From the NCBI GenBank assembly GCA_039198225.1, contig JBCCTQ010000007.1, positions 1 to 64,000 of the forward strand: a stretch of DNA of 64,000 nucleotides. Direction: 5' to 3'. Below, one piece after another: positions 31,902 to 41,151 of this stretch. This DNA comes from JASJAR01 sp039198225 (GTDB lineage Bacteria; Pseudomonadota; Alphaproteobacteria; Rhodobacterales; Rhodobacteraceae). Numbering within the stretch: the stretch's first letter is position 1; every line of letters begins with the position of its first letter. Position numbers and translations under genes: made by a program. The notes under the pieces are model-generated. The model had not been told where the DNA came from and ran no database searches. It saw nothing but the letters and a program-made list of their open reading frames with translations.

Positions 31902-33272
31902 ATGGCCAAGCCTTTCGTTTCTCCCGATGTGATCCGTGCCGATTTCGCGCGGTCGATGTCGGAAATGTACCGGGCCGAAGTGCCCCTTTATGGGACGCTC
32001 ATTGACCTCGTGGCAGCGATTAATGCCGAGCATCTCGCGCAGAGGCCGGGTCTTCGGGCCGCCCTTGAGGCGAGCGGTGATCTTGATCGTGTGAGCGAGG
32101 AACGGCACGGGGCGATCCGGGTGGGAACGGCGTCTGAGCTTTCCATGCTCCGGCGGCTCTTTGCGGTGATGGGGATGTATCCGGTGTCCTACTACGATCT
32201 TTCGGTGGCGGGGATCCCGGTCCATTCGACGGCGTTTCGCCCCGTGGATGAGGCCGCGCTCAAAGCCAATCCCTTTCGGGTGTTTACCTCGCTTTTGAGG
32301 CTTGAGCTGATAGAAGATGTCGCGCTCCGGACGGCGGCGGAAGAGGCGTTGGCGGCGCGTGATATTTTCACGCCCCGCGCGCGTGCGCTGGTGGCTGAAG
32401 CCGAGGCAAAGGGCGGGCTCGGCCCCAAAGAGGCCGAGCGTTTCGTGGCCGAGGCGGTCGAGACGTTTCGCTGGCACGCGACGGCGACGGTCCCGGTCGA
32501 AACCTACGGCGCACTCAGTGCCGAGCACCGGCTCATTGCCGATGTGGTCTCCTTCCGGGGGCCCCATATTAATCATCTCACACCCCGCACCCTCGATATC
32601 GACGCGGTCCAGGCGGCAATGCCGGATCGAGGGATCGACCCCAAGGAAACCATCGAAGGCCCGCCGGCCCGGGCCGTGCCGATCCTTCTCCGCCAGACCT
32701 CGTTTAAGGCCCTCGAAGAGGAGATCGGGTTTCCCGATGCCGAAGGGCGGGTGACGCCCGGCACCCACACGGCGCGGTTCGGCGAGATCGAAGCGCGGGG
32801 GATCGCGCTGACGCGGAAAGGCCGCGCGCTCTATGACCGGCTTTTGGTCCAGGCCATGGCAGCGCGGAAGGACCGCGGCGCAGTAGGGTTCAAGGCGGCC
32901 TTCGCGGATTTCCCCGACGATCCGACCACCCTTCGGGCAGAGGGTCTGGCTTATTTCGACTACCGCGCAACCGATAAGGGGCGGCGCGAGGGGCCTCCGG
33001 AGGAGGATTTAGAGGCCTTGATTGCAAAAGGGTGCGTTGCGGCGTACCCGATTGTCTATGAAGACTTTTTACCGGTCAGTGCGGCAGGAATATTTCAGTC
33101 GAACCTCGGAGACTCCGCAGCGGGCGAGGCTTATGCGGCGCCGAGTAAGGCACGCTTTGAGGCGGCACTCGGAGCGGAGGTCTATGACGAATTTGCGCTC
33201 TACGGGGCGGCCGAGGCGCGCTCGATCGAGCGGTGCAGGGCAGACCTTGGCCAGGCACTGGGGGTCGCCTAA
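31902..33272 (+). CDS. 2-oxoadipate dioxygenase/decarboxylase (HglS, DUF1338)
   Basis: 456-residue protein of the DUF1338/YdcJ family, whose characterised member HglS converts 2-oxoadipate to 2-hydroxyglutarate in D-lysine catabolism using Fe(II). Expected metal ligands are present: His in AGIPVHSTAFRP near residue 102, His in FRGPHINHLTPR near 222 and Glu in YEDFLPVSAAGIF near 387. The frame is open from 31761, but the ATG at 31902 has a GGAGGA site 7 bp upstream. No other lysine-degradation gene lies nearby. Confidence 0.9.
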   Translation: MAKPFVSPDVIRADFARSMSEMYRAEVPLYGTLIDLVAAINAEHLAQRPGLRAALEASGDLDRVSEERHGAIRVGTASELSMLRRLFAVMGMYPVSYYDLSVAGIPVHSTAFRPVDEAALKANPFRVFTSLLRLELIEDVALRTAAEEALAARDIFTPRARALVAEAEAKGGLGPKEAERFVAEAVETFRWHATATVPVETYGALSAEHRLIADVVSFRGPHINHLTPRTLDIDAVQAAMPDRGIDPKETIEGPPARAVPILLRQTSFKALEEEIGFPDAEGRVTPGTHTARFGEIEARGIALTRKGRALYDRLLVQAMAARKDRGAVGFKAAFADFPDDPTTLRAEGLAYFDYRATDKGRREGPPEEDLEALIAKGCVAAYPIVYEDFLPVSAAGIFQSNLGDSAAGEAYAAPSKARFEAALGAEVYDEFALYGAAEARSIERCRADLGQALGVA

Positions 33273-33380
33273 GCGAGAAACCTCTTGTTCCATCCTCCTG
33301 AGAAACTTTGCGATGCGCGATGCCTGGCAATTCTTGCCGCTTGATCTGGACGCTCCCGAATGAGCCGATAGGGTCAGCCC

Positions 33381-35159
33381 ATGACGGGGCAGCAAATTCT
33401 TCTCTTCGCGCTTTTCGGCGCCGTCTTTGCGCTCCTCCTCTGGGGTCGGTTTCGATACGATCTCGTGGCTTTCGGTGCGCTTCTTCTCGCCGTCATTCTG
33501 AACCTTGTCCCCCCAAGCGCCGCCTTTGAAGGGTTTGGACATCCGGCCACGGTGATTGTGGCCCTCGTCCTCGTGGTGTCGGCGGGGCTTGTCCGGTCAG
33601 GCGCGGTTTATCTCATCACGCGGACGCTTGTTTCGGCGGGGCGGGGGCTCGGTGCCCATATCGCGGTGATGGGTGGGGTGGGGGCGGTGCTGTCGGCCTT
33701 CATGAATAATGTTGCCGCCTTGGCCCTCCTCATGCCGGTGGACATCCAGACCGCGCGGAAGGCGGGTCGGTCACCGGGGCTCTCGCTGATGCCGCTGTCT
33801 TTTGCGACGATCCTCGGGGGCATGGTGACCCTCATCGGGACGCCGCCCAACATCATCATTGCCGGCATCCGGGAGGATACGTTCGGCACGCCGTTTGCGA
33901 TGTTCGATTTCGCTCCCGTTGGCGCTGTGGCTGCCCTTGCGGGCTTGGCGTTCGTCGCCCTCATCGGCTGGCGGCTTATCCCGACGGTCGAGGCCGATAG
34001 CGGGTCCGATACGCTTTCGGAACTGGCCGAATATGTGGCCGAGCTCGTGGTCCCGGAAGGCTCCGACATTGTCGGCCAGCTTCTCGGCGATCTGTCAGAG
34101 AAGGCCGATGCGGCGGATGTCGCACTTTTGGGTCTCATGCGGGGCGGCAAGAGGATCTACGGGACCGGGCGCACATCGCGGCTGCGGGACGGCGACGTGA
34201 TAGTCGTCGGCGCCAAGCCCGATGCGCTGGACGAATTTCGCGCTGCGACCAAGCTCGCTTTGGCGGATGCGGAGCGGGAGGAGCGCCTCCGGGCGGAGGG
34301 TGACGGGGTAACGGTGCTTGAGGTGGTGGTCCCTGACGGGGCGCGGATCGCGGGGAAGACGGCCGAGGCGATTGGGCTCTCATGGCGGCGGCGGACGGTG
34401 CTTCTGGGGATTGCGCGAAGCGGGCGGCGGATCACGTCGAGGGTGCGAAAAACGACGATCCTACCTGGCGACATCCTCCTTCTCCTCGCGCCGAAGGACC
34501 AGGCGGCGGACGTGATCGACTGGCTCGGATGCCTTGCCTTGGCCGACCGGGGCCTGGCGGTCACCGAAGACAAAAAGACCTGGCTGGCGGTGGCGCTTTT
34601 TGTGGGTGCCGTGGCATTGGCGGCGTTCGGGGTGCTCTACCTCCCGGTGGCGCTCGGGCTCGTGGTGGTGGGCTATATTCTCACGGGCATCCTCTCGGTC
34701 GAAGAGATTTATCGCCACATCGAATGGCCGGTGGTGGTGCTTTTGGGCTCGATGATCCCCCTCGGCGCGGCATTGGAAGCCTCCGGGGGAACGGAACTGA
34801 TTGCAGGCTCGCTCGTCAGCCTCACCGAGGGCATGCCGGCTTGGGCGGTCTTGACCGTGCTGATGGTGGTGACGATGACCCTGTCGGATGTCTTGAATAA
34901 CACTGCCACGACGATCGTGGCAGCCCCGGTTGCCATCGGCATGGCCTCGACCCTCGGCGTCAATCCAGATGCGTTTCTCATGGCGGTGGCAGTGGCCGCG
35001 TCTTGCGCGTTTCTCACGCCCATTGGGCACAAGAACAACACGTTGATCCTTGGCCCCGGGGGCTATGGGTTTGGCGATTATTGGCGGATGGGGCTCCCCT
35101 TAGAGATCCTTATTGCTGCTGTCTCGGTGCCGGCGATCCTTGTTTTCTGGCCCCTTTGA
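33381..35159 (+). CDS. SLC13-family permease with two TrkA-C (RCK_C) domains
   Basis: 592-residue inner-membrane transporter of the divalent anion:sodium symporter superfamily. About 12 helices in two halves flank a cytoplasmic insert (about 210-385) holding two TrkA_C domains (LVVPEGSDIVGQLLGDL and VVVPDGARIAGKTAEAIGL). Transport motifs include MNNVAALALLMPV near residue 110, GTPPNIII near 154 and the matching LNNTATTIVAAPVAIGMA and TPIGHKNNT segments in the second half. The usual substrates are sulfate, dicarboxylates or arsenite-like anions; the choice cannot be made here. Confidence 0.9.
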   Translation: MTGQQILLFALFGAVFALLLWGRFRYDLVAFGALLLAVILNLVPPSAAFEGFGHPATVIVALVLVVSAGLVRSGAVYLITRTLVSAGRGLGAHIAVMGGVGAVLSAFMNNVAALALLMPVDIQTARKAGRSPGLSLMPLSFATILGGMVTLIGTPPNIIIAGIREDTFGTPFAMFDFAPVGAVAALAGLAFVALIGWRLIPTVEADSGSDTLSELAEYVAELVVPEGSDIVGQLLGDLSEKADAADVALLGLMRGGKRIYGTGRTSRLRDGDVIVVGAKPDALDEFRAATKLALADAEREERLRAEGDGVTVLEVVVPDGARIAGKTAEAIGLSWRRRTVLLGIARSGRRITSRVRKTTILPGDILLLLAPKDQAADVIDWLGCLALADRGLAVTEDKKTWLAVALFVGAVALAAFGVLYLPVALGLVVVGYILTGILSVEEIYRHIEWPVVVLLGSMIPLGAALEASGGTELIAGSLVSLTEGMPAWAVLTVLMVVTMTLSDVLNNTATTIVAAPVAIGMASTLGVNPDAFLMAVAVAASCAFLTPIGHKNNTLILGPGGYGFGDYWRMGLPLEILIAAVSVPAILVFWPL

Positions 35160-35184
35160 GCCCCGCTGCCCCTCAATCTCCCTG

Positions 35185-35265
35185 AAATCCGTCACTTCGC
35201 GGCCCATTCCGGCCCAACTTTAAGGCGACGTTAAGGTTAACGCCGCTCCGAGTAAGTGCGGATTT
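35185..35265. promoter_or_regulatory. Nested inverted repeats before the Lys/Ala-rich gene
   Basis: Outer arms AAATCCGTCACTT (35185-35197) and AAGTGCGGATTT (35254-35265) pair over 12 bp with one bulge. Inside lies the palindrome GTTAA-GG-TTAAC (35230-35241). The element ends 21 bp before the start codon at 35287, consistent with a structured 5' leader or an operator. Confidence 0.45.
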
Positions 35266-35286
35266 GTATGAGTGAAAGGACTTGTT

Positions 35287-35820
35287 ATGGCCCGTTTCCT
35301 ATTTTTGGTCGTCATCCTTGGCGCTGCGCTCCTGCCCCCGCCGGCGTCGGGCCAGTCCGCAAGCTGCGGATTTTTGGGCATGAGCGTCGCCTGCAATGAC
35401 GTTGCCGACAGTCTGAAGAAGGCCGAAGAGCGCCGGGTTGAAAAGCGCAGATCCGAAGACAAGCCGGAGCCCAAGACAGAGGTCACCGTCTCCGATGAGA
35501 GCGCGGCCCCGGCCGACAAGAAGGCCGCCAAAGCGGCGGCTCGCGAAGAACGCAAAGCCGAGAGGGCGGCCCAGCGCGAAGCGAAAAAAGCTGCCAAAAA
35601 GGCTGCCAAGCAAGCGGAGCGCGCGGCAAAGAAAGCCGCTAAGAAGGCGGAAAAGGAAGCCCAAAAGGCCGCCAAGAAGGCAGCGCGTCAAGCCGAGAAA
35701 GAAGCTAAGAAAGCCGCCAAAAAGGCGGAGCGCGAAGCAGAGAAGGCCGCCAAGAAAGCGGCTAAAAAGGCCGCAAAAGAAAGCACCGAGCTCGTTGAAG
35801 TGGTGCCGGCCGACGGCTAG
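35287..35820 (+). CDS. Exported Lys/Ala-rich repetitive protein
   Basis: 177-residue protein with a Sec signal peptide (about 1-23, FLFLVVILGAALLPPPASGQ), two cysteines just after it (SCGFLGMSVAC) and a C-terminal half of nearly continuous Ala-Lys-Lys/Ala-Glu units (about 75-165) predicted to be one long charged helix. Composition resembles histone H1-like proteins, but the signal peptide argues for a periplasmic or surface location. The ATG at 35287 has AAGGA 7 bp upstream. Function unknown; TolA-like rods are the nearest structural analogy. Confidence 0.8.
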   Translation: MARFLFLVVILGAALLPPPASGQSASCGFLGMSVACNDVADSLKKAEERRVEKRRSEDKPEPKTEVTVSDESAAPADKKAAKAAAREERKAERAAQREAKKAAKKAAKQAERAAKKAAKKAEKEAQKAAKKAARQAEKEAKKAAKKAEREAEKAAKKAAKKAAKESTELVEVVPADG

Positions 35821-35828
35821 CGCCAGGC

Positions 35829-38123
35829 TCAGCCGTATTCGGCAACCGGTGTCCCCGCGAGAGCGGAGATGTTTAAAAGACCCCGGGCAGTGATGGCCGG
35901 GGTCACGATATGGGCGCGGTTGCCCATCCCCATAAGGATCGGGCCGACTTCGAGCCCGCTTGCCTTGGTCTTGAGAATGTTCCGGACCGCCGAGGCCGCA
36001 TCCGCATTGGCAAAAACCAACACATTCGCAGCACCTTCAAAGCGGGCATGGGGGAAATCCCGGGACCGGAGGACCGGGTCGAGCGCGTTGTCGACGGTCA
36101 TTTCGCCCTCGTAGGAAAAGGGTCGCGCTTCGGCGTCAAGGAGGGCGAGCGCATCGCGCATCTTGCGGCCAGAATTGGTGTTGAGACTGCCGAATTGGCT
36201 TTGACAGCAGACCGCGACCTTCGGCTCAATCCCGAACCGGCCCACATGGCGGGCGGCCGCGACGACTGTTTCGGCAACCTGGGCGGCACTCGGTTCGGGG
36301 TTCACATGGGTGTCGGCTATAAAAAGAGGCCCGTCCGGCAAAATCAAAAGCGACAAGGCCGCGACGGGCAAGAGCGTGTCGGTGCCGAGGATCTGGTTCA
36401 CGTAGTTCAGATGCCAAAGATATTGGCCGAACGTGCCGCAGATCATGGAATCTGCGTCGCCCTGATGGACCATCACGGCGGCAATAGCGGTCGTGTTGGT
36501 GCGCATGATCGCGCGGGCAATGTCCGGGGTGACGCCGCGGCGCTCCATGATCCGGTGATAGGCGGTCCAGTAATCGCGGTAGCGGGGGTCGTTTTCGGGG
36601 TTCACCAAAGGAAAATCGCTGCCGGGTCGGATTTTGAGCCCTGCGCGTTCGGCCCGGGCTTCAATAACCTCGGGGCGGCCGATTAGGATCGGGACTTCCT
36701 CGGTTTCCTCCAACACCGCATGGGCAGCACGCAGAACGCGCTCGTCCTCGCCTTCCGCAAAAACAATCCGGCGTTTGGACGTGGCGGCGGTCTGGAAGAC
36801 CGGGCGCATCAGGAGCGCTGAGCGGAAAACCGACCCGTCGAGCTGGCGTTTATATTCTGCCGGATCCTCTAGGGGCCGGGCGGCGACACCGGTTTCCATA
36901 GCGGCTTTCGCCACGGCCGTGGCGACGTCGCCCATCAGGCGGGGGTCAAAGGGTTTGGGGATGAGATAATCAGGGCCAAAGGCGAGCTGTTCGCCCTGAT
37001 AGGCCGCGGCGGCCTCGGCACTTGTCGTTTCCCGGGCCAGGGCAGCAATACCTGCGACGCAGGCCACTTCCATCGCGTCGTTGATCTCGGACGCGCCGAC
37101 ATCGAGCGCACCCCGGAAAATGAACGGAAAGCAGAGAACGTTGTTCACTTGGTTCGGAAAGTCCGACCGGCCGGTGGCAATCAGCGCATCTGGCGCGGCT
37201 TCGCGCGCCGCATCGGGGTCGATCTCCGGGTTGGGATTGGCCAGAGCGAAAACGATCGGCTTTTCGGCCATCGCGCGCACCATGTCTTGGGTCAGGACCC
37301 CGGGGCCGGAGAGCCCCAAGAAAAGATCGGCCCCGCCGATCACATCGGCGAGGCTTCGCGGCCCTCCCGGCTGGGCATAGGCCGCCTTTTGGGGTGTCAT
37401 GTCTTCGGTCCGGCCCCCATGGACGAGACCGTGAAGATCGCAGAGCCAGACATTCTCGCGCTTGACCCCGAGTTTGAGAAGCATGTCGAGGCAGGCGATT
37501 CCGGCCGCGCCGCCCCCGGTCGAGACGATCTTGATCTCGTCAAAGCGTTTCCCGGCCAAATGGAGCGCATTGGTGGCGGCCGCGCCCACGACGATGGCCG
37601 TGCCGTGTTGGTCGTCATGGAAGACCGGAATGTTCATCCGCTCGCGGCAGAGTTTTTCGACAACGAAGCAATCGGGCGCCTTGATATCTTCGAGGTTGAT
37701 GGCGCCGAAGGTGGGTTCCAACGCGCAGACGATATCGGCCAAACGCTCGGGATCGGCTTCGTTCACTTCGATGTCGAAGCAGTCTATTCCGGCGAACTTT
37801 TTGAAGAGCACCGCCTTGCCTTCCATCACGGGTTTTGATGCCAAAGCGCCAATATTGCCGAGGCCGAGGACGGCGGTTCCGTTGGAGACAACGGCGACGA
37901 GGTTGCCTTTGGCGGTGACATCGCGGGAGGTGCCCGCATCGGCTTTGATCGCGAGGCAGGCCTCGGCCACGCCGGGTGAATAGGCCAGCGACAGGTCGCG
38001 GGCATTGGCCAGAGGTTTGGTCGCTTGAATCTCGAGTTTGCCGGGCTTGGGATTGCGGTGATAGCTGAGCGCGGCCTCGCCCAGATTGTCCTTCCGGCTC
38101 TCGACCACGGCGGATCCCCCCAT
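35829..38123 (-). CDS. maeB: NADP-dependent malic enzyme with phosphotransacetylase-like domain
   Basis: 764-residue cytoplasmic enzyme converting malate to pyruvate with NADPH formation. The N-terminal malic enzyme domain (about 1-430) shows SLAYSPGVAEAC, the catalytic region FDIEVNEADPERL, DIKAPDCF, FHDDQHGTAIVVGAA and the dinucleotide loop STGGGAAGIACLD. The C-terminal domain (about 440-764) is phosphotransacetylase-like, a regulatory unit in MaeB-type enzymes. Length agrees with the family. The stop lies 8 bp from the convergent Lys/Ala-rich gene, and cdd is divergent. Confidence 0.96.
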   Translation of the reverse strand: MGGSAVVESRKDNLGEAALSYHRNPKPGKLEIQATKPLANARDLSLAYSPGVAEACLAIKADAGTSRDVTAKGNLVAVVSNGTAVLGLGNIGALASKPVMEGKAVLFKKFAGIDCFDIEVNEADPERLADIVCALEPTFGAINLEDIKAPDCFVVEKLCRERMNIPVFHDDQHGTAIVVGAAATNALHLAGKRFDEIKIVSTGGGAAGIACLDMLLKLGVKRENVWLCDLHGLVHGGRTEDMTPQKAAYAQPGGPRSLADVIGGADLFLGLSGPGVLTQDMVRAMAEKPIVFALANPNPEIDPDAAREAAPDALIATGRSDFPNQVNNVLCFPFIFRGALDVGASEINDAMEVACVAGIAALARETTSAEAAAAYQGEQLAFGPDYLIPKPFDPRLMGDVATAVAKAAMETGVAARPLEDPAEYKRQLDGSVFRSALLMRPVFQTAATSKRRIVFAEGEDERVLRAAHAVLEETEEVPILIGRPEVIEARAERAGLKIRPGSDFPLVNPENDPRYRDYWTAYHRIMERRGVTPDIARAIMRTNTTAIAAVMVHQGDADSMICGTFGQYLWHLNYVNQILGTDTLLPVAALSLLILPDGPLFIADTHVNPEPSAAQVAETVVAAARHVGRFGIEPKVAVCCQSQFGSLNTNSGRKMRDALALLDAEARPFSYEGEMTVDNALDPVLRSRDFPHARFEGAANVLVFANADAASAVRNILKTKASGLEVGPILMGMGNRAHIVTPAITARGLLNISALAGTPVAEYG

Positions 38124-38259
38124 GCCTTAAATGTCGCCCAGCGCGTCCGAATGGCGATACGGCATGGACGCCGAGGTCGCAAGCGGGCCAAGGCTTGCAC
38201 TCGCCTGCGCCGGGGCCCAGGGTGGTGGGGTTGACAACCCAGACGTCCCTAGAGGCCCG

Positions 38260-38652
38260 ATGTGTCTTCTCGATAAAGCCGCCGCCGTGCGCCTCAACGC
38301 CTACGTGCCCTATTCGCATTTCAAGGTGGGCGCGGCGATCCGCGGGGCGTCGGGCGGGGTTTTCGCGGGCTGCAACGTGGAAAACGTCGCCTATCCGGAA
38401 GGCACCTGCGCTGAGGCAGGTGCGATCGCGGCCATGGTCGCAGCCGGAGAAACCGAGATCGCCGAAATTGCCGTCATCGCCGACAGTCCGGTGCCGGTGA
38501 CACCGTGCGGCGGATGCCGCCAGAAAATCGTCGAGTTTGCGGGCCCGGATGTGCCGGTGACACTGGCAACGACCGACGGTGTGGTTCGCAAAATCACGGT
38601 CCGCGATCTCTTGCCGTTTGCCTTTGACACCGAGCAGATGTCGAAGGCCTGA
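38260..38652 (+). CDS. cdd: Cytidine deaminase
   Basis: 130-residue zinc enzyme converting (deoxy)cytidine to (deoxy)uridine. Motifs: AYVPYSHFKVGAA near residue 15, GCNVENVAYPEGTCAEAGA (catalytic Glu and first Cys ligand) near 37-55, and TPCGGCRQ (remaining Cys ligands) near 84. The ATG at 38260 with AGAGG a few bases upstream gives the usual short form; the frame extends back to 38131 without homology. First gene of a nucleoside catabolism operon; deoA starts 2 bp after its stop. Confidence 0.95.
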   Translation: MCLLDKAAAVRLNAYVPYSHFKVGAAIRGASGGVFAGCNVENVAYPEGTCAEAGAIAAMVAAGETEIAEIAVIADSPVPVTPCGGCRQKIVEFAGPDVPVTLATTDGVVRKITVRDLLPFAFDTEQMSKA

Positions 38653-38654
38653 AG

Positions 38655-39950
38655 ATGGATGCCCGGAGCGTCATCGCCAGTATCCGTGACGGCCAGATGG
38701 TGTCAGCGGACGACCTCTATTCGTTCGCCAAAGGTCTCGCCACAGGGGCGGTGAGCGACGCCCAGGCGGGGGCCTTTGCCATGGCTGTGCGGCTCAAGGG
38801 CCTCGACGGCGATGGGCGCGTCGCGCTCACCCGGGCCATGCGCGATAGCGGTGACCGGATGGAGTGGGACCTCCCGGGACCTGCCATCGACAAGCATTCG
38901 ACCGGGGGGATCGGCGACACGGTCTCGCTCATCCTGGCACCGATGCTCGCCGCCGCGGGGGCTTACGTGCCGATGATCTCCGGCCGAGGTCTTGGCCATA
39001 CGGGCGGCACACTCGACAAACTCGAAGCGATCCCTGGGCTTTCGACGGAGGTCACCCAAGACCGCTTCCGCAGCATGGTCCGCGACATCGGCTGCGCCAT
39101 CGTCGCCGCAACCGGGGATCTCGCCCCGGCCGACCGGAAACTCTACGCTGTGCGCGACGTGACCGGCACAATCGATTGTATCGATCTCATCACCGCCTCG
39201 ATCCTGTCAAAGAAACTTGCCGCCGGGCTCGATGCGCTGGTCCTCGACGTCAAAGTCGGATCCGGCGCGTTTTTGCCCGAGTTTGAAGCCGCCGACGCCC
39301 TTGCCCGGTCCATGGTCTCAACGGCGAACGGGGCAGGCTGTGAGACGGCCGCGCTTTTGACCGATATGGACCAGCCCTTGGCGTCCTCTGCGGGCAATGC
39401 GCTGGAGGTCCGGGCGGCGATGGAGGTCTTAACCGGCGCTGCGGAGCATCGCCGTCTGACCGACCTATCGGTGGCGTTGAGCACCCGGTTGGCCCATTTG
39501 GCAGGCCTCGATATCGGCGAAGATCACCTCCTTGCGGTGCTTGCTGAAGGGAAGGCGGCGGAGAGTTTTGGGAGAATGGTGGCGGCCCTCGGTGGGCCAA
39601 AGGATTTTCTTGCGCGCTGGGCCGCATACTTGCCGGAAGCCAAGGTGCGCCGGGCCGTTCCGGCCCCTCGGGCGGGCTATATCGCCGAGATCGATGTTCG
39701 TGCCGTAGGCGAGGCGGTGGTCCATCTCGGCGGCGGACGCCTTCGGGACGGCGATCCGCTCGACCCGGCGGTTGGTGTTTCAGACCTTTTGCCGTTGGGC
39801 GCCAAGGTGGCGGCGGGCGATCCCTTCGCTCTTGTCCATGCCGCTGACGAAGCCGATGCCCGGGCTGCTTCGGACGGGGTCGTGGCGGCCTACCGTGTCG
39901 CCGAGCAGGCCCCCACCCTCCCGGCACTCATTCAGGCTGACATTGCGTGA
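38655..39950 (+). CDS. deoA: Thymidine phosphorylase
   Basis: 431-residue homodimeric enzyme splitting thymidine or deoxyuridine to base and deoxyribose 1-phosphate. Conserved KHSTGGIGDTVSLILAP near residue 85, MISGRGLGHTGGTLDKLE near 110 and LDVKVGSGAF near 197 are present. Starts 2 bp after cdd; its stop overlaps deoB (TGATG). Confidence 0.96.
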   Translation: MDARSVIASIRDGQMVSADDLYSFAKGLATGAVSDAQAGAFAMAVRLKGLDGDGRVALTRAMRDSGDRMEWDLPGPAIDKHSTGGIGDTVSLILAPMLAAAGAYVPMISGRGLGHTGGTLDKLEAIPGLSTEVTQDRFRSMVRDIGCAIVAATGDLAPADRKLYAVRDVTGTIDCIDLITASILSKKLAAGLDALVLDVKVGSGAFLPEFEAADALARSMVSTANGAGCETAALLTDMDQPLASSAGNALEVRAAMEVLTGAAEHRRLTDLSVALSTRLAHLAGLDIGEDHLLAVLAEGKAAESFGRMVAALGGPKDFLARWAAYLPEAKVRRAVPAPRAGYIAEIDVRAVGEAVVHLGGGRLRDGDPLDPAVGVSDLLPLGAKVAAGDPFALVHAADEADARAASDGVVAAYRVAEQAPTLPALIQADIA

Positions 39951-41143
39951 TGGGCCGGGCGTTCCTCGTCGTCCTCGATTCGGTTGGATGCGGCGGAGCG
40001 CCTGATGCGGGGGATTTCTTCAACGGAGACACGCCCGATACGGGCGCCAACACGCTCGCCCATATTGCCGAGGCCTGTGCAAATGGCTTGGCCGAGGAAG
40101 GCCGGTCCGGGCCCCTCTCCATGCCCCATCTCGACGCGCTGGGCCTCGGCGCGGCCGTTCGACTGGCCTCGGGGACCGAGGCGCCGGGCCTTGGGGGCCC
40201 GCCCGAAGGGCTCTGGGGGGCGGCAACGGAGATCTCCCCGGGCAAAGACACCCCGTCGGGCCATTGGGAGCTAGCGGGCGTGCCGGTGCCTTGGGATTGG
40301 CACGTTTTCCCCAAGACCGAGCCTGCATTTCCGGGCGATCTCATCGCCGAGGTCTGCCAGCGGGCGGGCACGGCCGGGATCTTGGGGAATTGCCATGCCT
40401 CGGGCACCGAGATCATCGCCCGCCTCGGCGACGACCATATCCGCACCGGTTGGCCGATCTGCTACACGTCCGCCGACAGTGTGTTCCAGATTGCGGCCCA
40501 TGAAGAAGCTTTCGGGTTGGACCGGCTTTTAGACCTCTGTGCCGCCCTCGCTCCAGAGCTCCACGAGAGAAAAGTCGGCCGGGTCATCGCCCGGCCATTC
40601 CTCGGGGCCTCTGGGGCCTATACCCGCACCGCGAACCGCAAGGATTTTGCGATTGCCCCGCCCGCGCCGACCCTTTGCGACTGGGCCCATGGGGCGGGCC
40701 GGACGGTCCACGGGGTGGGCAAGATCGGCGACATTTTCTCGATGCGTGGGATCACGGATGTGGTCAAAGGCCCTGATAGCGCGCTGATGGACCATATCGT
40801 TCGCCTTGGAAAAACGGCCGAAGACGGCAGCCTCACCTTTGCTAATTTCGTCGAATTCGATGCGCTCTATGGCCACCGGCGGGACGTTTCGGGCTATGCA
40901 CGGGCACTCGAATGGTTCGACGCTGCACTGCCCTCCTTCCTCGCAACGTTGGGGCCCGGGGATATCGCTCTTTTTACCGCCGATCACGGCAATGACCCCA
41001 CATGGACCGGCACCGACCACACCCGCGAGCGCGTGCCGGTTCTCGTACATGGGGCAGGCCCCGGCGAATTGGGGCTGATCGGTTTCAGCGATGTGGCTGA
41101 AATTGTCGCCCGCCATCTTGGCCTGGACCGACCCACCGGCTAA
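39950..41143 (+). CDS. deoB: Phosphopentomutase
   Basis: 397-residue alkaline-phosphatase-superfamily enzyme interconverting (deoxy)ribose 1- and 5-phosphate. Metal and active-site motifs: LVVLDSVGCGGAPDA with the first Asp, GKDTPSGHWEL with the catalytic Thr, ITADHG-type TADHGNDPTWTGTDHTRE near the end. Start at the ATG at 39950 overlapping the deoA stop; a GTG one codon upstream is possible. It takes the sugar phosphate from DeoA toward central metabolism. Confidence 0.96.
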   Translation: MGRAFLVVLDSVGCGGAPDAGDFFNGDTPDTGANTLAHIAEACANGLAEEGRSGPLSMPHLDALGLGAAVRLASGTEAPGLGGPPEGLWGAATEISPGKDTPSGHWELAGVPVPWDWHVFPKTEPAFPGDLIAEVCQRAGTAGILGNCHASGTEIIARLGDDHIRTGWPICYTSADSVFQIAAHEEAFGLDRLLDLCAALAPELHERKVGRVIARPFLGASGAYTRTANRKDFAIAPPAPTLCDWAHGAGRTVHGVGKIGDIFSMRGITDVVKGPDSALMDHIVRLGKTAEDGSLTFANFVEFDALYGHRRDVSGYARALEWFDAALPSFLATLGPGDIALFTADHGNDPTWTGTDHTRERVPVLVHGAGPGELGLIGFSDVAEIVARHLGLDRPTG

Positions 41144-41151
41144 CACGCCCC

